From Promethearchaeota archaeon (GTDB lineage: Archaea; Asgardarchaeota; Lokiarchaeia; Sigyniarchaeales; SOKP01), in assembly GCA_008080735.1 (NCBI GenBank), contig SHMW01000007.1, positions 1 to 64,000 on the forward strand: 64,000 bases of DNA, read 5' to 3'. The notes beneath the pieces are model-generated. The model did no database searches and was not told the origin of the DNA. It was given only the letters and a program-made list of their open reading frames with translations. The number at the start of each line of letters is the position of its first letter. Position 1 is the first letter of the stretch. The translations under genes were made by a program, and so were the position numbers. Shown here piece after piece: positions 26,436-34,461 of this stretch.

Positions 26436-28100
26436 TTATAATATTATTATACTCAAAAGGGTAAGAAATAACCCAACACAGAGTAAAATGTAATTTAATT
26501 TTTTAAATAATGGATATTCATTTCTAATTTCTCTTGGGTTTGTTGACATAGTATATCCGCTAAAAGACATTGTAGTGAAGAATCCAATCCATAGAAAAAA
26601 GATTAAATTTAGAATAACGTAGTATAACGAAAAACTAAGAAACCACGTAACTATTCCAAGGGAAATTGTATTAATAATACCAAAAAACATACTTTTTAGA
26701 ACAAAATTACGCGTAAAGTTAGAGAGAGGGTAAAGGAGAATTAATAAAAGATTTGGAAAGAGTATCCAAATTAAAAGATCGGCAGCCATCCAAGTTTTAT
26801 TGATGATATTCGCAAGATCTAGGGCAAAAAGGATAAAAAATAGAATAATTAATGGAAGAAGAAATATTTTTCTCAAAAGAAATGTCGTATGTGTTATTCC
26901 CGCAGGAATCCGATGTCGGAAAGTAAATTTGGCTCTCTTCATTTGCTTAGACTTCTTCTTTGGTTTTTTAATAAGGTATTCCTTCAAGTACCGTGACCAT
27001 ACTGGACCATATTCAATCTTAAATGGAAATATTTCTGAATGCTCTGGTAAATTGGGTTTTGAAAGCCCTCCGGCAGAAAGCTGGGGTAAAATGATAGTAT
27101 TATTGTCAGTAATATGTTTCACGCCTGTCGCTTCAACCGCTTCAAGTAATTGTTCATTACCAAAATCATCTCCTCTCGCAGCACACCAGACATTAATACC
27201 ATTAGAGTCAATACATAATATCCATGCATCAATACCTTCTAAATCTCTCATAACTTTAATAAAAGTATATGCATAATTAGCAGTTGCAATAATCGGAGAA
27301 TAATTATTTGGATTACCCGATTTATATAATCCAGGTTCAATCGGAACATTATCAACCTGACCTGTCAATAGGCATCTCCAAATTTTTAGTTGTGATGAAA
27401 TACCTTTTATTTTTGGTTTTTCTGGTTTATAATAACCCGGTTCATTCTTTTCTTCTTCAAATGATTTTTCTAATTCTATAGCTTGAATTGATCCGTGAGT
27501 CCATTTTTTTATGTCGGCTATTTTGAAACCAATCGGTTCTAAATAATCTTCAAAATACTCTAAAGGATTAGTTCTCTCAAGTTTTAATCTTCTTAATTTT
27601 TTATTATATAACCACCTTTTCACCCAGAATGGAACCTTCCAAACTCCAGAGGGAATAAACTCTGCTGCAATTATTAATCGACCATCAGATTTTAATGCTT
27701 TCCACGCATTACGAAGAAAGATTTGTTGTTCCAACGGTCTTAGTTCTGATAACATAAAGGTACTAATGATTAAATCCTGAGAATCCTCTGGAACTTTCAA
27801 ATCTTTAATTGTACCAATTTGATATAGCAAATCTATATTATCTTTTTTTGGCATATTTTTCAAAGCATAGCTAATCATCTGATAATTTTCATCAAGAGCT
27901 CTGACTTTAGCGCCTTTTAACGCAATCTTTAAAGCCAAAATCCCAGTGCCGCACCCAACTTCTAAAACAGATTGATCATATTCAATCTTTTCTAAGATCC
28001 AGTTCTGAATTTTAATATTTACTCCTTTTGTGAGATTAGTAAACTTTGAATCGTAATTTGCAGGTTCCTGCTCCAATTTTTGCATGTAAGTAACAGCCAT
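26436..28100 (-). CDS. SAM methyltransferase fused to HgcA-like corrinoid membrane protein
   Basis: A 554-residue fusion. Residues about 20-215 are a class I methyltransferase (VLEVGCGTGILALKI at 45-59, acidic end of strand 2 RALDENY, IISTFMLSELRPL). Residues about 235-380 match the HgcA corrinoid domain: GVxVWCA cap helix as NVWCAARGDDFG (Cys306), ILPQLSAGGL and KIEYGPVWSRYL. Residues about 405-554 are about five membrane helices ending with the HgcA signature-like SGYTMSTNPREIRNEYP. HgcA transfers methyl to Hg(II); here GK after NVWCAA is replaced by RG. I infer SAM to corrinoid to metal(loid) transfer. Located 24 bases after ACR3 and before the HgcB-like gene. Confidence 0.85.
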   Translation of the reverse strand: MAVTYMQKLEQEPANYDSKFTNLTKGVNIKIQNWILEKIEYDQSVLEVGCGTGILALKIALKGAKVRALDENYQMISYALKNMPKKDNIDLLYQIGTIKDLKVPEDSQDLIISTFMLSELRPLEQQIFLRNAWKALKSDGRLIIAAEFIPSGVWKVPFWVKRWLYNKKLRRLKLERTNPLEYFEDYLEPIGFKIADIKKWTHGSIQAIELEKSFEEEKNEPGYYKPEKPKIKGISSQLKIWRCLLTGQVDNVPIEPGLYKSGNPNNYSPIIATANYAYTFIKVMRDLEGIDAWILCIDSNGINVWCAARGDDFGNEQLLEAVEATGVKHITDNNTIILPQLSAGGLSKPNLPEHSEIFPFKIEYGPVWSRYLKEYLIKKPKKKSKQMKRAKFTFRHRIPAGITHTTFLLRKIFLLPLIILFFILFALDLANIINKTWMAADLLIWILFPNLLLILLYPLSNFTRNFVLKSMFFGIINTISLGIVTWFLSFSLYYVILNLIFFLWIGFFTTMSFSGYTMSTNPREIRNEYPLFKKLNYILLCVGLFLTLLSIIIL

Positions 28101-28124
28101 TTAAACCTCTCTGATGTATCTAAA

Positions 28125-29189
28125 TTATTTTTTATTTATCCTCCAAAAGCCTTTTCTTCCGAGGAATTTCCCTATATATACAATGGAGAGCATTATTGGA
28201 ATCTCCCAAAAAAGCCCCATAGTTGTCCCAAGGGCAGCTATGCTTCCAACCCCGTATAATCCCACTGCAGTTGCGATTGCAATTTCAAAATGCGACGATG
28301 AACCTATTATTACGCTGATTATCGCCTCCTTATAAGCGAAGCCCAGAATTTTCGTAACCATGATGTTGTATAAGACAACGATAAAAAATCCCACCAACAA
28401 GGGGATAGAAACGATGACCATTAATTGGGGATTGTTCAATAATACTTCTCCATTTAAGGAAAACAGAATAATTAATGTTGTCAATAAGGCTACGATAGAG
28501 ATCTTTCCTACAGCAGGTTTATAGGTATTTTGAAACCAACTTTCACCTTTCGATTTTATTAAAAATTTTCGTGAAAGAATGCCTATTAAAAGTGGAAGTC
28601 CAATGAAAACTATTCCAGAAATTAGAAGTTGAGTCCAATCAATAGGGATATTCTGTATTCCCGTCAATAAAGACACCATAGGTACATATCCAATTATTAT
28701 TGTAATCGTGTTTATGCTAGTTGTCAATACATTCTGTTCTTGATTTCCTTTTGCCATCCAACCCCAAACTAGGACCATCGCGGTACATGGAGAACTGGAT
28801 AAAAGAATTATTGCAACAATGAGCTGCTGATCCACTAAAAAAATGTTAGCCATTGCCAATCCGACAAATGGGGCAATTAACCAATTTGAAACTAACGTGG
28901 CGATGACGGGTTTTGGATCTCTTCCTATCTGTTTTAATTCTGAGTATTGAAAATTTAACATCGCAGGATACATCATCAAAAATAAGCAAATGCCTATAGG
29001 AATTGAGATCCCACCTATTTTGATTGATTCGATGAATTCTCCTATTCCTGAAACCACTTGAGAAAGTAAAATCCCAATGAATATACATAGAGCAACCCAC
29101 GCAGGAAGAAACTTTTCAAAATAGCCAAGTTTTTTTTCTCTTTCTTTTAGCTCTTCCTCAATAGTTACTGAATTTCTTTTTTCAGACAT
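28125..29189 (-). CDS. acr3: ACR3-family arsenite efflux permease
   Basis: Arsenite exporter of 354 residues with ten hydrophobic helices. The family signature in helix 4 is clear, LLSSSPCTAMVLVWGWMAKG, containing the essential Cys, and the later conserved GSSSHFEIAIATAVGLYG with its Glu is also present. It is the first gene of the minus-strand arsenic operon, upstream of the HgcA-like fusion. A TATA-like stretch sits about 20-30 bases before the ATG. Substrate As(III) is well established for this family; methylated arsenicals or Sb(III) are also possible. Confidence 0.96.
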   Translation of the reverse strand: MSEKRNSVTIEEELKEREKKLGYFEKFLPAWVALCIFIGILLSQVVSGIGEFIESIKIGGISIPIGICLFLMMYPAMLNFQYSELKQIGRDPKPVIATLVSNWLIAPFVGLAMANIFLVDQQLIVAIILLSSSPCTAMVLVWGWMAKGNQEQNVLTTSINTITIIIGYVPMVSLLTGIQNIPIDWTQLLISGIVFIGLPLLIGILSRKFLIKSKGESWFQNTYKPAVGKISIVALLTTLIILFSLNGEVLLNNPQLMVIVSIPLLVGFFIVVLYNIMVTKILGFAYKEAIISVIIGSSSHFEIAIATAVGLYGVGSIAALGTTMGLFWEIPIMLSIVYIGKFLGRKGFWRINKK

Positions 29190-29205
29190 AATTTTTTCAG
29201 ATTTT

Positions 29206-29219
29206 CGATATATATTTTC
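29206..29219 (-). promoter_or_regulatory. Candidate archaeal TATA box of the acr3 operon
   Basis: On the minus strand AAAATATATATCG lies 17-30 bases before the acr3 ATG, the place expected for a TATA box of a short-leader archaeal transcript. Assigned by position and composition; AT-rich surroundings make this tentative. Confidence 0.4.
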
Positions 29220-29260
29220 TGTTTATGAGTTTCATATTAGGTGAATTTATGCTCAGATTT

Positions 29261-29274
29261 AAATCTATCGATTT
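29261..29274. promoter_or_regulatory. Inverted repeat upstream of acr3 (possible operator)
   Basis: AAATC and GATTT form a 5-4-5 inverted repeat about 75 bases before the acr3 start. A second small symmetry, CTATT-GAT-AATAG, lies at about 29390. Either could be an ArsR site, though neither matches the palindrome before arsR exactly. Confidence 0.25.
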
Positions 29275-29408
29275 GAAATACTTGAGAAACTATAATGTTG
29301 AATATTTTAATCTATGGTACTTATTCAAGAATAGTAAGAGCTAAGGTTAAAAAATACTCCATTATCAAACAGCAATTGAGGGAAAACGATCTATTGATAA
29401 TAGGATTC

Positions 29409-30194
29409 TTATTCTAAATGAGAATGTGGAGATCCGAGAGGAACCAATGTATAATCGCCTCCAGATTCAAGTAAACCTTTTTTAAGGAGTTCTTCACAGA
29501 AGGGATTACCATAAAGATTTATATACAAATTTTTATTATGAATATAAGGGAGGATATCATCAGGGTTTGCGAGGAGATTACTTGAGAGTTCGACGGTGAG
29601 AAGATTTGGATGGCTAGTAAGATCGGGAAGCCGAGTTATTTGATTATTGAAGAGTAAAAGCTCATATAAATCAGGGAGAGAATAAATTTCACGAATTTTA
29701 TCTATCTTATTACAATTTATAGAGAGAGATCTTAGCTTTTTCAGTTTTTCAAGTCCTTCCATTTTAATAATATTATTCCAACCTAATGAAAGTCCTTCTA
29801 AATTTATATTTTTTTCTAACCCTTGAATAGTTCTAACTTGATTTAATTGGAGGGATAATCTTTTCAGTTTTGTTAGATTTTCGAGTCCTTTAATTTTAGA
29901 GATCTTATTTCTTCCTAAATTAAGAACTACAAGATTTTTGAGATGATTGATTCCTTTAATCTCACTGATTTGATTGTTACATAAACTTAGATATCTTAAG
30001 TTAGAAAGATATTTAATTCCTTGGATTTTAGATAACTTGCATCCAGAAATATCAATTCTTTTTAATTCAGTTAGACTTTCAAGCCCTTTTATTTCTGTAA
30101 TATCTTTAAGTGTCGGAGAATTATTTATTATTAGTGAATTATTGCTAACATAGAATTTTTGACCATCAAACTCTACACACTGATTTTCTGTCAT
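29409..30194 (-). CDS. SDS22-type leucine-rich repeat protein
   Basis: 261 residues consisting of about nine consecutive 22-residue repeats of the SDS22 type, each like ISEIKGINHLKNLVVLNLGRN, followed by a short LRR cap with FNNQIT and ANPDDI. No signal peptide, catalytic domain or membrane segment. Such proteins bind partners; in eukaryotes SDS22 regulates phosphatase 1. They are common in Asgard archaea. It separates the arsenic operon from arsR and has no obvious connection to it. Confidence 0.92.
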   Translation of the reverse strand: MTENQCVEFDGQKFYVSNNSLIINNSPTLKDITEIKGLESLTELKRIDISGCKLSKIQGIKYLSNLRYLSLCNNQISEIKGINHLKNLVVLNLGRNKISKIKGLENLTKLKRLSLQLNQVRTIQGLEKNINLEGLSLGWNNIIKMEGLEKLKKLRSLSINCNKIDKIREIYSLPDLYELLLFNNQITRLPDLTSHPNLLTVELSSNLLANPDDILPYIHNKNLYINLYGNPFCEELLKKGLLESGGDYTLVPLGSPHSHLE

Positions 30195-30299
30195 TTTATA
30201 TTAAAAGAAAGAAAAATGTGTATTTAAAAATACTCTCTGTGGAATTTTTTAATTTATGATTGCTCGATTATATTGAATAATCAGAAAAAAAATCTCTGT

Positions 30300-30743
30300 T
30301 TAATTCTTAATTATAGAGACCCCACCATAAATTGCTGCATAGGTGCCTAAAAAGGACATAATTTGCATTAATGTCGCTATCGCCATTAAACTCATAAATT
30401 TAATAATCGTTTGCTGAGAAGGTTCAACTTTTTTTATGTCTTTACATTCATATCCTCCTACTTTAGAAATCACCCAGTTCATCGAGGCAGCACAGCAATC
30501 AATCGCATTATTTAAATTATATTCCAAAGTGTTGAAAAATTTATATTGGGGAGAGTTAGGATTTGTCCAATGTTCTCTCCATCCATCTTTTGTTGTAGCA
30601 GCCGAAAAGAAAGTGTCACGAGCAACCTTAAATGTTAGAGTCTCTGGATTCCAAAATTTAGTATTTAATAGATTAGGTAATATTTTTTGAGAAGGAATAT
30701 TAGCGAAAAAGTATAAAAATCGAAAATTTGTGATATTCTTCTT
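30300..30743 (-). pseudogene. Open frame with coding look but no normal start (possible decayed gene)
   Basis: The last 75 codons from a TTG at 30527 encode a plausible small protein (two cysteines in DCCAAS, one membrane helix MSLMAIATLMQIMSF). The same frame stays open upstream to 30743 and reads like protein (NPETLTFKVARDTFFSAAT, DGWREHWTNPNSP), yet has no ATG, GTG or TTG before 30527 and begins right after TGA-TAA. Either the start is at TTG 30527 and the rest is fortuitous, or a gene lost its 5' end, or a non-standard start is used. I cannot identify the family. Confidence 0.4.
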
Positions 30744-30846
30744 TTATCAAAATTTTGTGTGATTTGAAATCTTTAAAATATTCTCCTAAAATTTATCGAT
30801 TCGGATTCATCATGGTCAATCTGAAATCTATAATTACTTTATAACA

Positions 30847-30860
30847 CTATATTGATATAG
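30847..30860. promoter_or_regulatory. Palindrome before arsR (operator candidate)
   Basis: CTATAT-TG-ATATAG is a 6-2-6 palindrome about 94 bases before the chosen arsR ATG; a partial repeat, AATATAG, follows at about 30882. ArsR/SmtB proteins bind AT-rich 12-2-12-like palindromes of this kind, so autorepression is plausible. Confidence 0.4.
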
Positions 30861-30953
30861 AGAAAGGAATATTGGTGATTTAATATAGATAGAGAAAGAA
30901 AAAAAGAAGTGATGAATACTTTAGAGAGTTGCGTGGATATGGAGGGTGTTAAT

Positions 30954-31298
30954 ATGGTCCAATATTTTAATGAATTGAGGGAATTAGGAAAATCTATTCA
31001 AAAAAATAAAAAGTTTAGAGAAGTCTTGGACTTCTGCAACACTCTGGGCAATGAAGAACGTTTAAAAATCGTTGAGAGTCTTAAAAAGCAAGACCATTGT
31101 GTATGCGAATTAGAGGTTATTTTAGACAAATCTCAACCAACCATTTCCCATCACTTACGGGAACTGGAAAAGATTGGACTCATACGAGGCTGGAAAAAAG
31201 GAAAATTTACTCATTATGATATTGTTGATGAGAAAATGGAGCATTATATAAGTTTATTGACATCACGTTTTAAAGAGAAGGGAAAATCCTCTAATTAA
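30954..31298 (+). CDS. arsR: ArsR-family metalloregulatory repressor
   Basis: Winged-helix repressor, 114 residues from the ATG at 30954, which has GGAGG eight bases before it; upstream in-frame GTG/ATG codons at 30909-30912 would add 15 residues. The metal-sensing helix contains CVCELEVI, the CxC of As(III)/Sb(III)-sensing ArsR, and the recognition helix is KSQPTISHHLRELEKIGLI, with the His residues typical of the family. It presumably derepresses the acr3-hgcA-like operon when arsenite binds. It is on the opposite strand and separated from that operon by the LRR gene. Confidence 0.93.
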   Translation: MVQYFNELRELGKSIQKNKKFREVLDFCNTLGNEERLKIVESLKKQDHCVCELEVILDKSQPTISHHLRELEKIGLIRGWKKGKFTHYDIVDEKMEHYISLLTSRFKEKGKSSN

Positions 31299-31363
31299 AA
31301 TTTGAAGTAGCATTCTTAGTTATTATTATAAATTGGAATAGAATAATATAAGTATACATAATA

Positions 31364-31903
31364 ATGTCTGAAATTAATATTAGTAAAGAGGATATCTCGT
31401 TCTTCGGAAATGAGGTACCTCAAGAGAAAGATATTATATTTAGTGGTTATGCACTAATTGCAAATAAAGTCGGCAGGATATATAGATGGCATTCACCCAT
31501 TTTTATTACAACGGAAGAGATTATATTTTATCAACCTCTCCATTCTCGATTTAAAGAGGGGATAAATAAAGTAGAGCTCTATAAAACTCACGTATTTAAA
31601 AATTATAAGCATCTCTATGTTTCTTCTTGGGATATCCGACCGAAATATAATGAACGATCACCTGAAACAAAAGAGGAGTTTAAAGCACGATGGAAAAGGT
31701 TTCAAAAAACGGTCCTCCCTCATGTAATTAGGAGTATGAAGGAACATTTGAAATTCATCGAAGTAAATAAGGATGATCCTGAATTTTATAATGATAAAGA
31801 TAATATGGAAATGCCTTGGTTTGGGACTGAAAAAAAATTAGAAACACATATTCAAAAAACATTGCCTAAACTCGAAAAAAAGTTAGCAAAAATTTCTAAA
31901 TAA
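31364..31903 (+). CDS. Hypothetical protein, possibly PH/GRAM-like N-terminal domain
   Basis: 179 residues. The first part has an alternating strand pattern (DIIFSGYALIANKVG, PIFITTEEIIFYQP) reminiscent of PH/GRAM-like membrane-adaptor sheets, followed by amphipathic helices rich in Lys and Glu (RFQKTVLPHVIRSMKEHL). No enzymatic motif or signal peptide. It follows arsR by 65 bases and precedes another unknown gene by 27 bases, so the two may be one transcript. Fold suggestion is weak. Confidence 0.6.
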   Translation: MSEINISKEDISFFGNEVPQEKDIIFSGYALIANKVGRIYRWHSPIFITTEEIIFYQPLHSRFKEGINKVELYKTHVFKNYKHLYVSSWDIRPKYNERSPETKEEFKARWKRFQKTVLPHVIRSMKEHLKFIEVNKDDPEFYNDKDNMEMPWFGTEKKLETHIQKTLPKLEKKLAKISK

Positions 31904-31930
31904 TATCTAAAAACAAGAAGGTGGAGCGGA

Positions 31931-32707
31931 ATGGAAAATAAGTTAGATCAACCACTTTGGCTGATTGTTTGTCAATCTGATTTAATTGCCAAAGCTAACC
32001 TTGCTTCAGAGCTTAATCAGAATGATCTTACACTAGATTCATATTTTAATTTTGATATGTCTATTTCAGAGATATACAAAGGTACGGATATGCCAGAGCT
32101 CATCCCAATGAGACAATATATTTACGAAGACACACACTTTCCTTTACAAAAAATGAAAAGTAATGATATAATCATTTTTGCGATAGATTATCGCCATGAT
32201 AAATATAATAAGTGTTTTTACTTCACGGAAAATAACAATAATCCTTCTTTTATAATTTTTGATGATAATGTCGTACAAAAAATCAGATCGGAATTAGATC
32301 TGCAAAATAGATTGCTAAATAACTTTCTGGAGAATCCTAAGAAAGTTCCAAACGAAGATAAGATAAAACAATTCATCACGAATATTCTTAATCCAGAAAA
32401 AGCAGAAGAAACGTATGAAAAAATTGAATCATTTAATTCAAAAGATGTTCCCGCACTGACTAAGCATATGAATGATCGACGGGAATTACCAATTCAACAC
32501 ATTCAATTAGCCAACAAAAGTGAAAACGCATTCGAGGCATATCGACATTATAGTCCACAGCAAGTTATTGATCTTATCGCAGCTATTCTCAATCATATCA
32601 CGGGTATGACATTTGGGTTTATTTATAACGGTGAAATCAGCTCAGAACGAGATAAAACCTATAAAAAATGGATTATTTGGCTTGAGAGACAAAACTTCAA
32701 AAACTGA
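31931..32707 (+). CDS. Hypothetical protein of 258 residues
   Basis: Soluble protein with a strand-helix N-terminal half (LWLIVCQSDLIAKANLA, NDIIIFAIDYRHDKY) and a helical C-terminal half (QQVIDLIAAILNHITG). I do not recognise a family. A GGTGGAG sequence seven bases before the ATG is a strong ribosome site. Immediately downstream of the PH-like hypothetical, convergent with an SDR gene eleven bases away. Confidence 0.65.
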   Translation: MENKLDQPLWLIVCQSDLIAKANLASELNQNDLTLDSYFNFDMSISEIYKGTDMPELIPMRQYIYEDTHFPLQKMKSNDIIIFAIDYRHDKYNKCFYFTENNNNPSFIIFDDNVVQKIRSELDLQNRLLNNFLENPKKVPNEDKIKQFITNILNPEKAEETYEKIESFNSKDVPALTKHMNDRRELPIQHIQLANKSENAFEAYRHYSPQQVIDLIAAILNHITGMTFGFIYNGEISSERDKTYKKWIIWLERQNFKN

Positions 32708-32717
32708 AATGGAACTC

Positions 32718-33554
32718 TCACAAATTTTCTTCAATTTTTCTAAATTCTTTATTAACCAGTCTATCTATCCACCTTTCGGGTAAAATTTTGATTAATCGAT
32801 ATTTCAAGGTGCTGGGAGCAATCAAATAGCGTAATTTGGGTTTCTTTTTAATTAATGCTTCATAGACCACCTTACCAACTTCTTTTGGATTTAATCCTTC
32901 ACTCTTTCCTTTTTCAATGGCGTGTTCTCCCAGTTTTTTAGCATACGGAGTGAAGATTGAGTTGGTTTCCCGTTTTAATAATTTCTTTCCTTTATCCCAA
33001 ATAGGAGTGGCAACTCTTCCTGGCTGAATAAGAATCACTTTCATATCGCAGAGGAGTAACTCTCGTCGTAATGAATCGCTATAACCTTCCAATGCAAATT
33101 TACTCGCGCAGTAGGGACCGAAAAACGGAGTCGCAAAAAACCCACTATCACTACTCATCATAATTATTCGCCCCTTTGACTTTTCCAGCAGAGGAAAAAA
33201 TGTTTTAGTCACCATATGAATTCCAAATAAATTTACTTCAAATTGTTCCCGAAGATCTTGAATTGGAAGATCCATAAGTGGTCCTGCACGAGCGATACCA
33301 GCATTGTTTACGAGGCCATAGAGCCCCGTTTTTTGTTCTTTAATATTATTAAATGCGTCTTGAATTGTCTTTTCAATAGTAACATCGAGATATATCGGGG
33401 AGATATTTGGAATATTTACTAACTCTTGAAAGTCTTTACCATCCCGGACCCCACCATACACAGAAAACCCGTTATATGCAAGACATTCTGCTGTTGCGCG
33501 CCCAATACCGCTACTCGCTCCTGTAATTAATATCGCCTTTCGATTTTCATTCAT
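32718..33554 (-). CDS. Short-chain dehydrogenase/reductase
   Basis: NAD(P)-dependent SDR of 278 residues: cofactor motif ITGASSGIGRATAE, NNAG in LVNNAGIARAG, catalytic Ser in MMSSDSGF and YCASKFALEGYSDSLRREL (Tyr-x3-Lys). The C-terminal tail resembles retinol dehydrogenase/AdhB-like SDRs with hydrophobic segments that may touch membrane. Substrate unknown. Monocistronic, convergent with an unknown gene. Confidence 0.9.
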   Translation of the reverse strand: MNENRKAILITGASSGIGRATAECLAYNGFSVYGGVRDGKDFQELVNIPNISPIYLDVTIEKTIQDAFNNIKEQKTGLYGLVNNAGIARAGPLMDLPIQDLREQFEVNLFGIHMVTKTFFPLLEKSKGRIIMMSSDSGFFATPFFGPYCASKFALEGYSDSLRRELLLCDMKVILIQPGRVATPIWDKGKKLLKRETNSIFTPYAKKLGEHAIEKGKSEGLNPKEVGKVVYEALIKKKPKLRYLIAPSTLKYRLIKILPERWIDRLVNKEFRKIEENL

Positions 33555-33746
33555 AATTAGCCTAATTTCTTTTAATTATGTATTTTATCAATCTTTAACT
33601 AATGAATGAATCGCTATATATGAGCTCTATTGATGAATAGCTAAAAAGAAATAGAAAATGAATATTTAAAATAAAAATTGAAAATAAGCGAAATAAAAAA
33701 AACTTTAAATTAAAATAAAGGAGATTTTGTTAAACATTCTGTTTTA

Positions 33747-33833
33747 CTATGTAAGACCATACTTAATTAGGATTATAATTATCACAACTATTATTAAAAC
33801 TAATACACCTATAAAGATCCAGAATGGGTCCAT
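33747..33833 (-). CDS. 28-residue single-helix membrane microprotein (candidate)
   Basis: A short minus-strand frame beginning ATG at 33833 encodes MDPFWIFIGVLVL..., with about 20 hydrophobic residues and ending KYGLT then TAG. The shape, a short polar N-terminus and one helix followed by Lys-Tyr, resembles regulatory or structural membrane microproteins. There is no strong ribosome site, and its context, an otherwise empty 900-base gap, supports a gene only weakly. Confidence 0.35.
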   Translation of the reverse strand: MDPFWIFIGVLVLIIVVIIIILIKYGLT

Positions 33834-34114
33834 TTTAGCTATTCAACTCTAATTGATTTCTATGTAGTAATATTTAAATTCTCTATAAATACTTTTTCAA
33901 AGTCCACTTTCCGATCTAATGAAAAAAATGAAAAAACTTCAGATGGTTAGAATTGCCAAAATCTAAAATTTGATTTATATGTATAGATTATAAACTATTT
34001 CTTGAGATTCCCTTAATTTAGGAACTGTTTTTTAGAAAACCCTTATAGAGTGAAGAGATAAGATATATTTAATTAGATCGACACATAACACTAAAACCAA
34101 ACGAGGTGTAAATT
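33834..34114. other. Non-coding stretch between small ORFs
   Basis: No ORF, repeat or RNA gene seen here. It is AT-rich and probably carries the promoter of the zinc-finger microprotein at 34115 (an ATATATTTAAT stretch at 34064-34074 is a candidate TATA box). Confidence 0.4.
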
Positions 34115-34231
34115 ATGCCTAAGGTTGAATTGGAATGTCCTATGTGTGATGCGACTTTTACTGGAGATACCGAAGAAGAGGCGAGGAGAAAAAAGAAGGA
34201 GCATGGTAGGACTCATCACAGGAGTAAGTAA
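34115..34231 (+). CDS. 38-residue C2H2 zinc-finger microprotein
   Basis: Starts MPKVELECPMCDATFTGD and ends THHRSK, with Cys8, Cys11, and His30/His34/His35 in the right spacing for a single C2H2 finger. A GAGGTG ribosome site lies seven bases before the ATG. Archaeal genomes, including Asgard, contain many such tiny fingers that bind nucleic acid or proteins. Too short to be found by usual gene finders; finger geometry and ribosome site make it convincing. Confidence 0.75.
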   Translation: MPKVELECPMCDATFTGDTEEEARRKKKEHGRTHHRSK

Positions 34232-34461
34232 TTAGTTTTTTCATAAATACTCCCTTCTTTTATATTTTTTAAGGAAGAATCTAATTTTTTTTATTTACAA
34301 TAATTAACTCATCTTAGAAATAGATTCTATTTTATTCTAATTTCATAAAATATGGAAACTCCCTTCCTTTTTATAGGGTAGAACAAGAATACATTTATTA
34401 TGATGGATTTCCATAAAATTAATGTTGAACCAATTTTTATCTTATTCGGGGAGATACCACT

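Noticed and set aside
26436..28100. Calling the fusion a proven mercury methylator (hgcA)
   Set aside because: The cap-helix motif is altered and the neighbours are arsenic genes, so I name it HgcA-like only.
30436..30690. Plus-strand ORF opposite the start-less frame
   Set aside because: The minus-strand frame has more protein-like composition and a membrane helix; the plus ORF has no ribosome site or recognisable feature.
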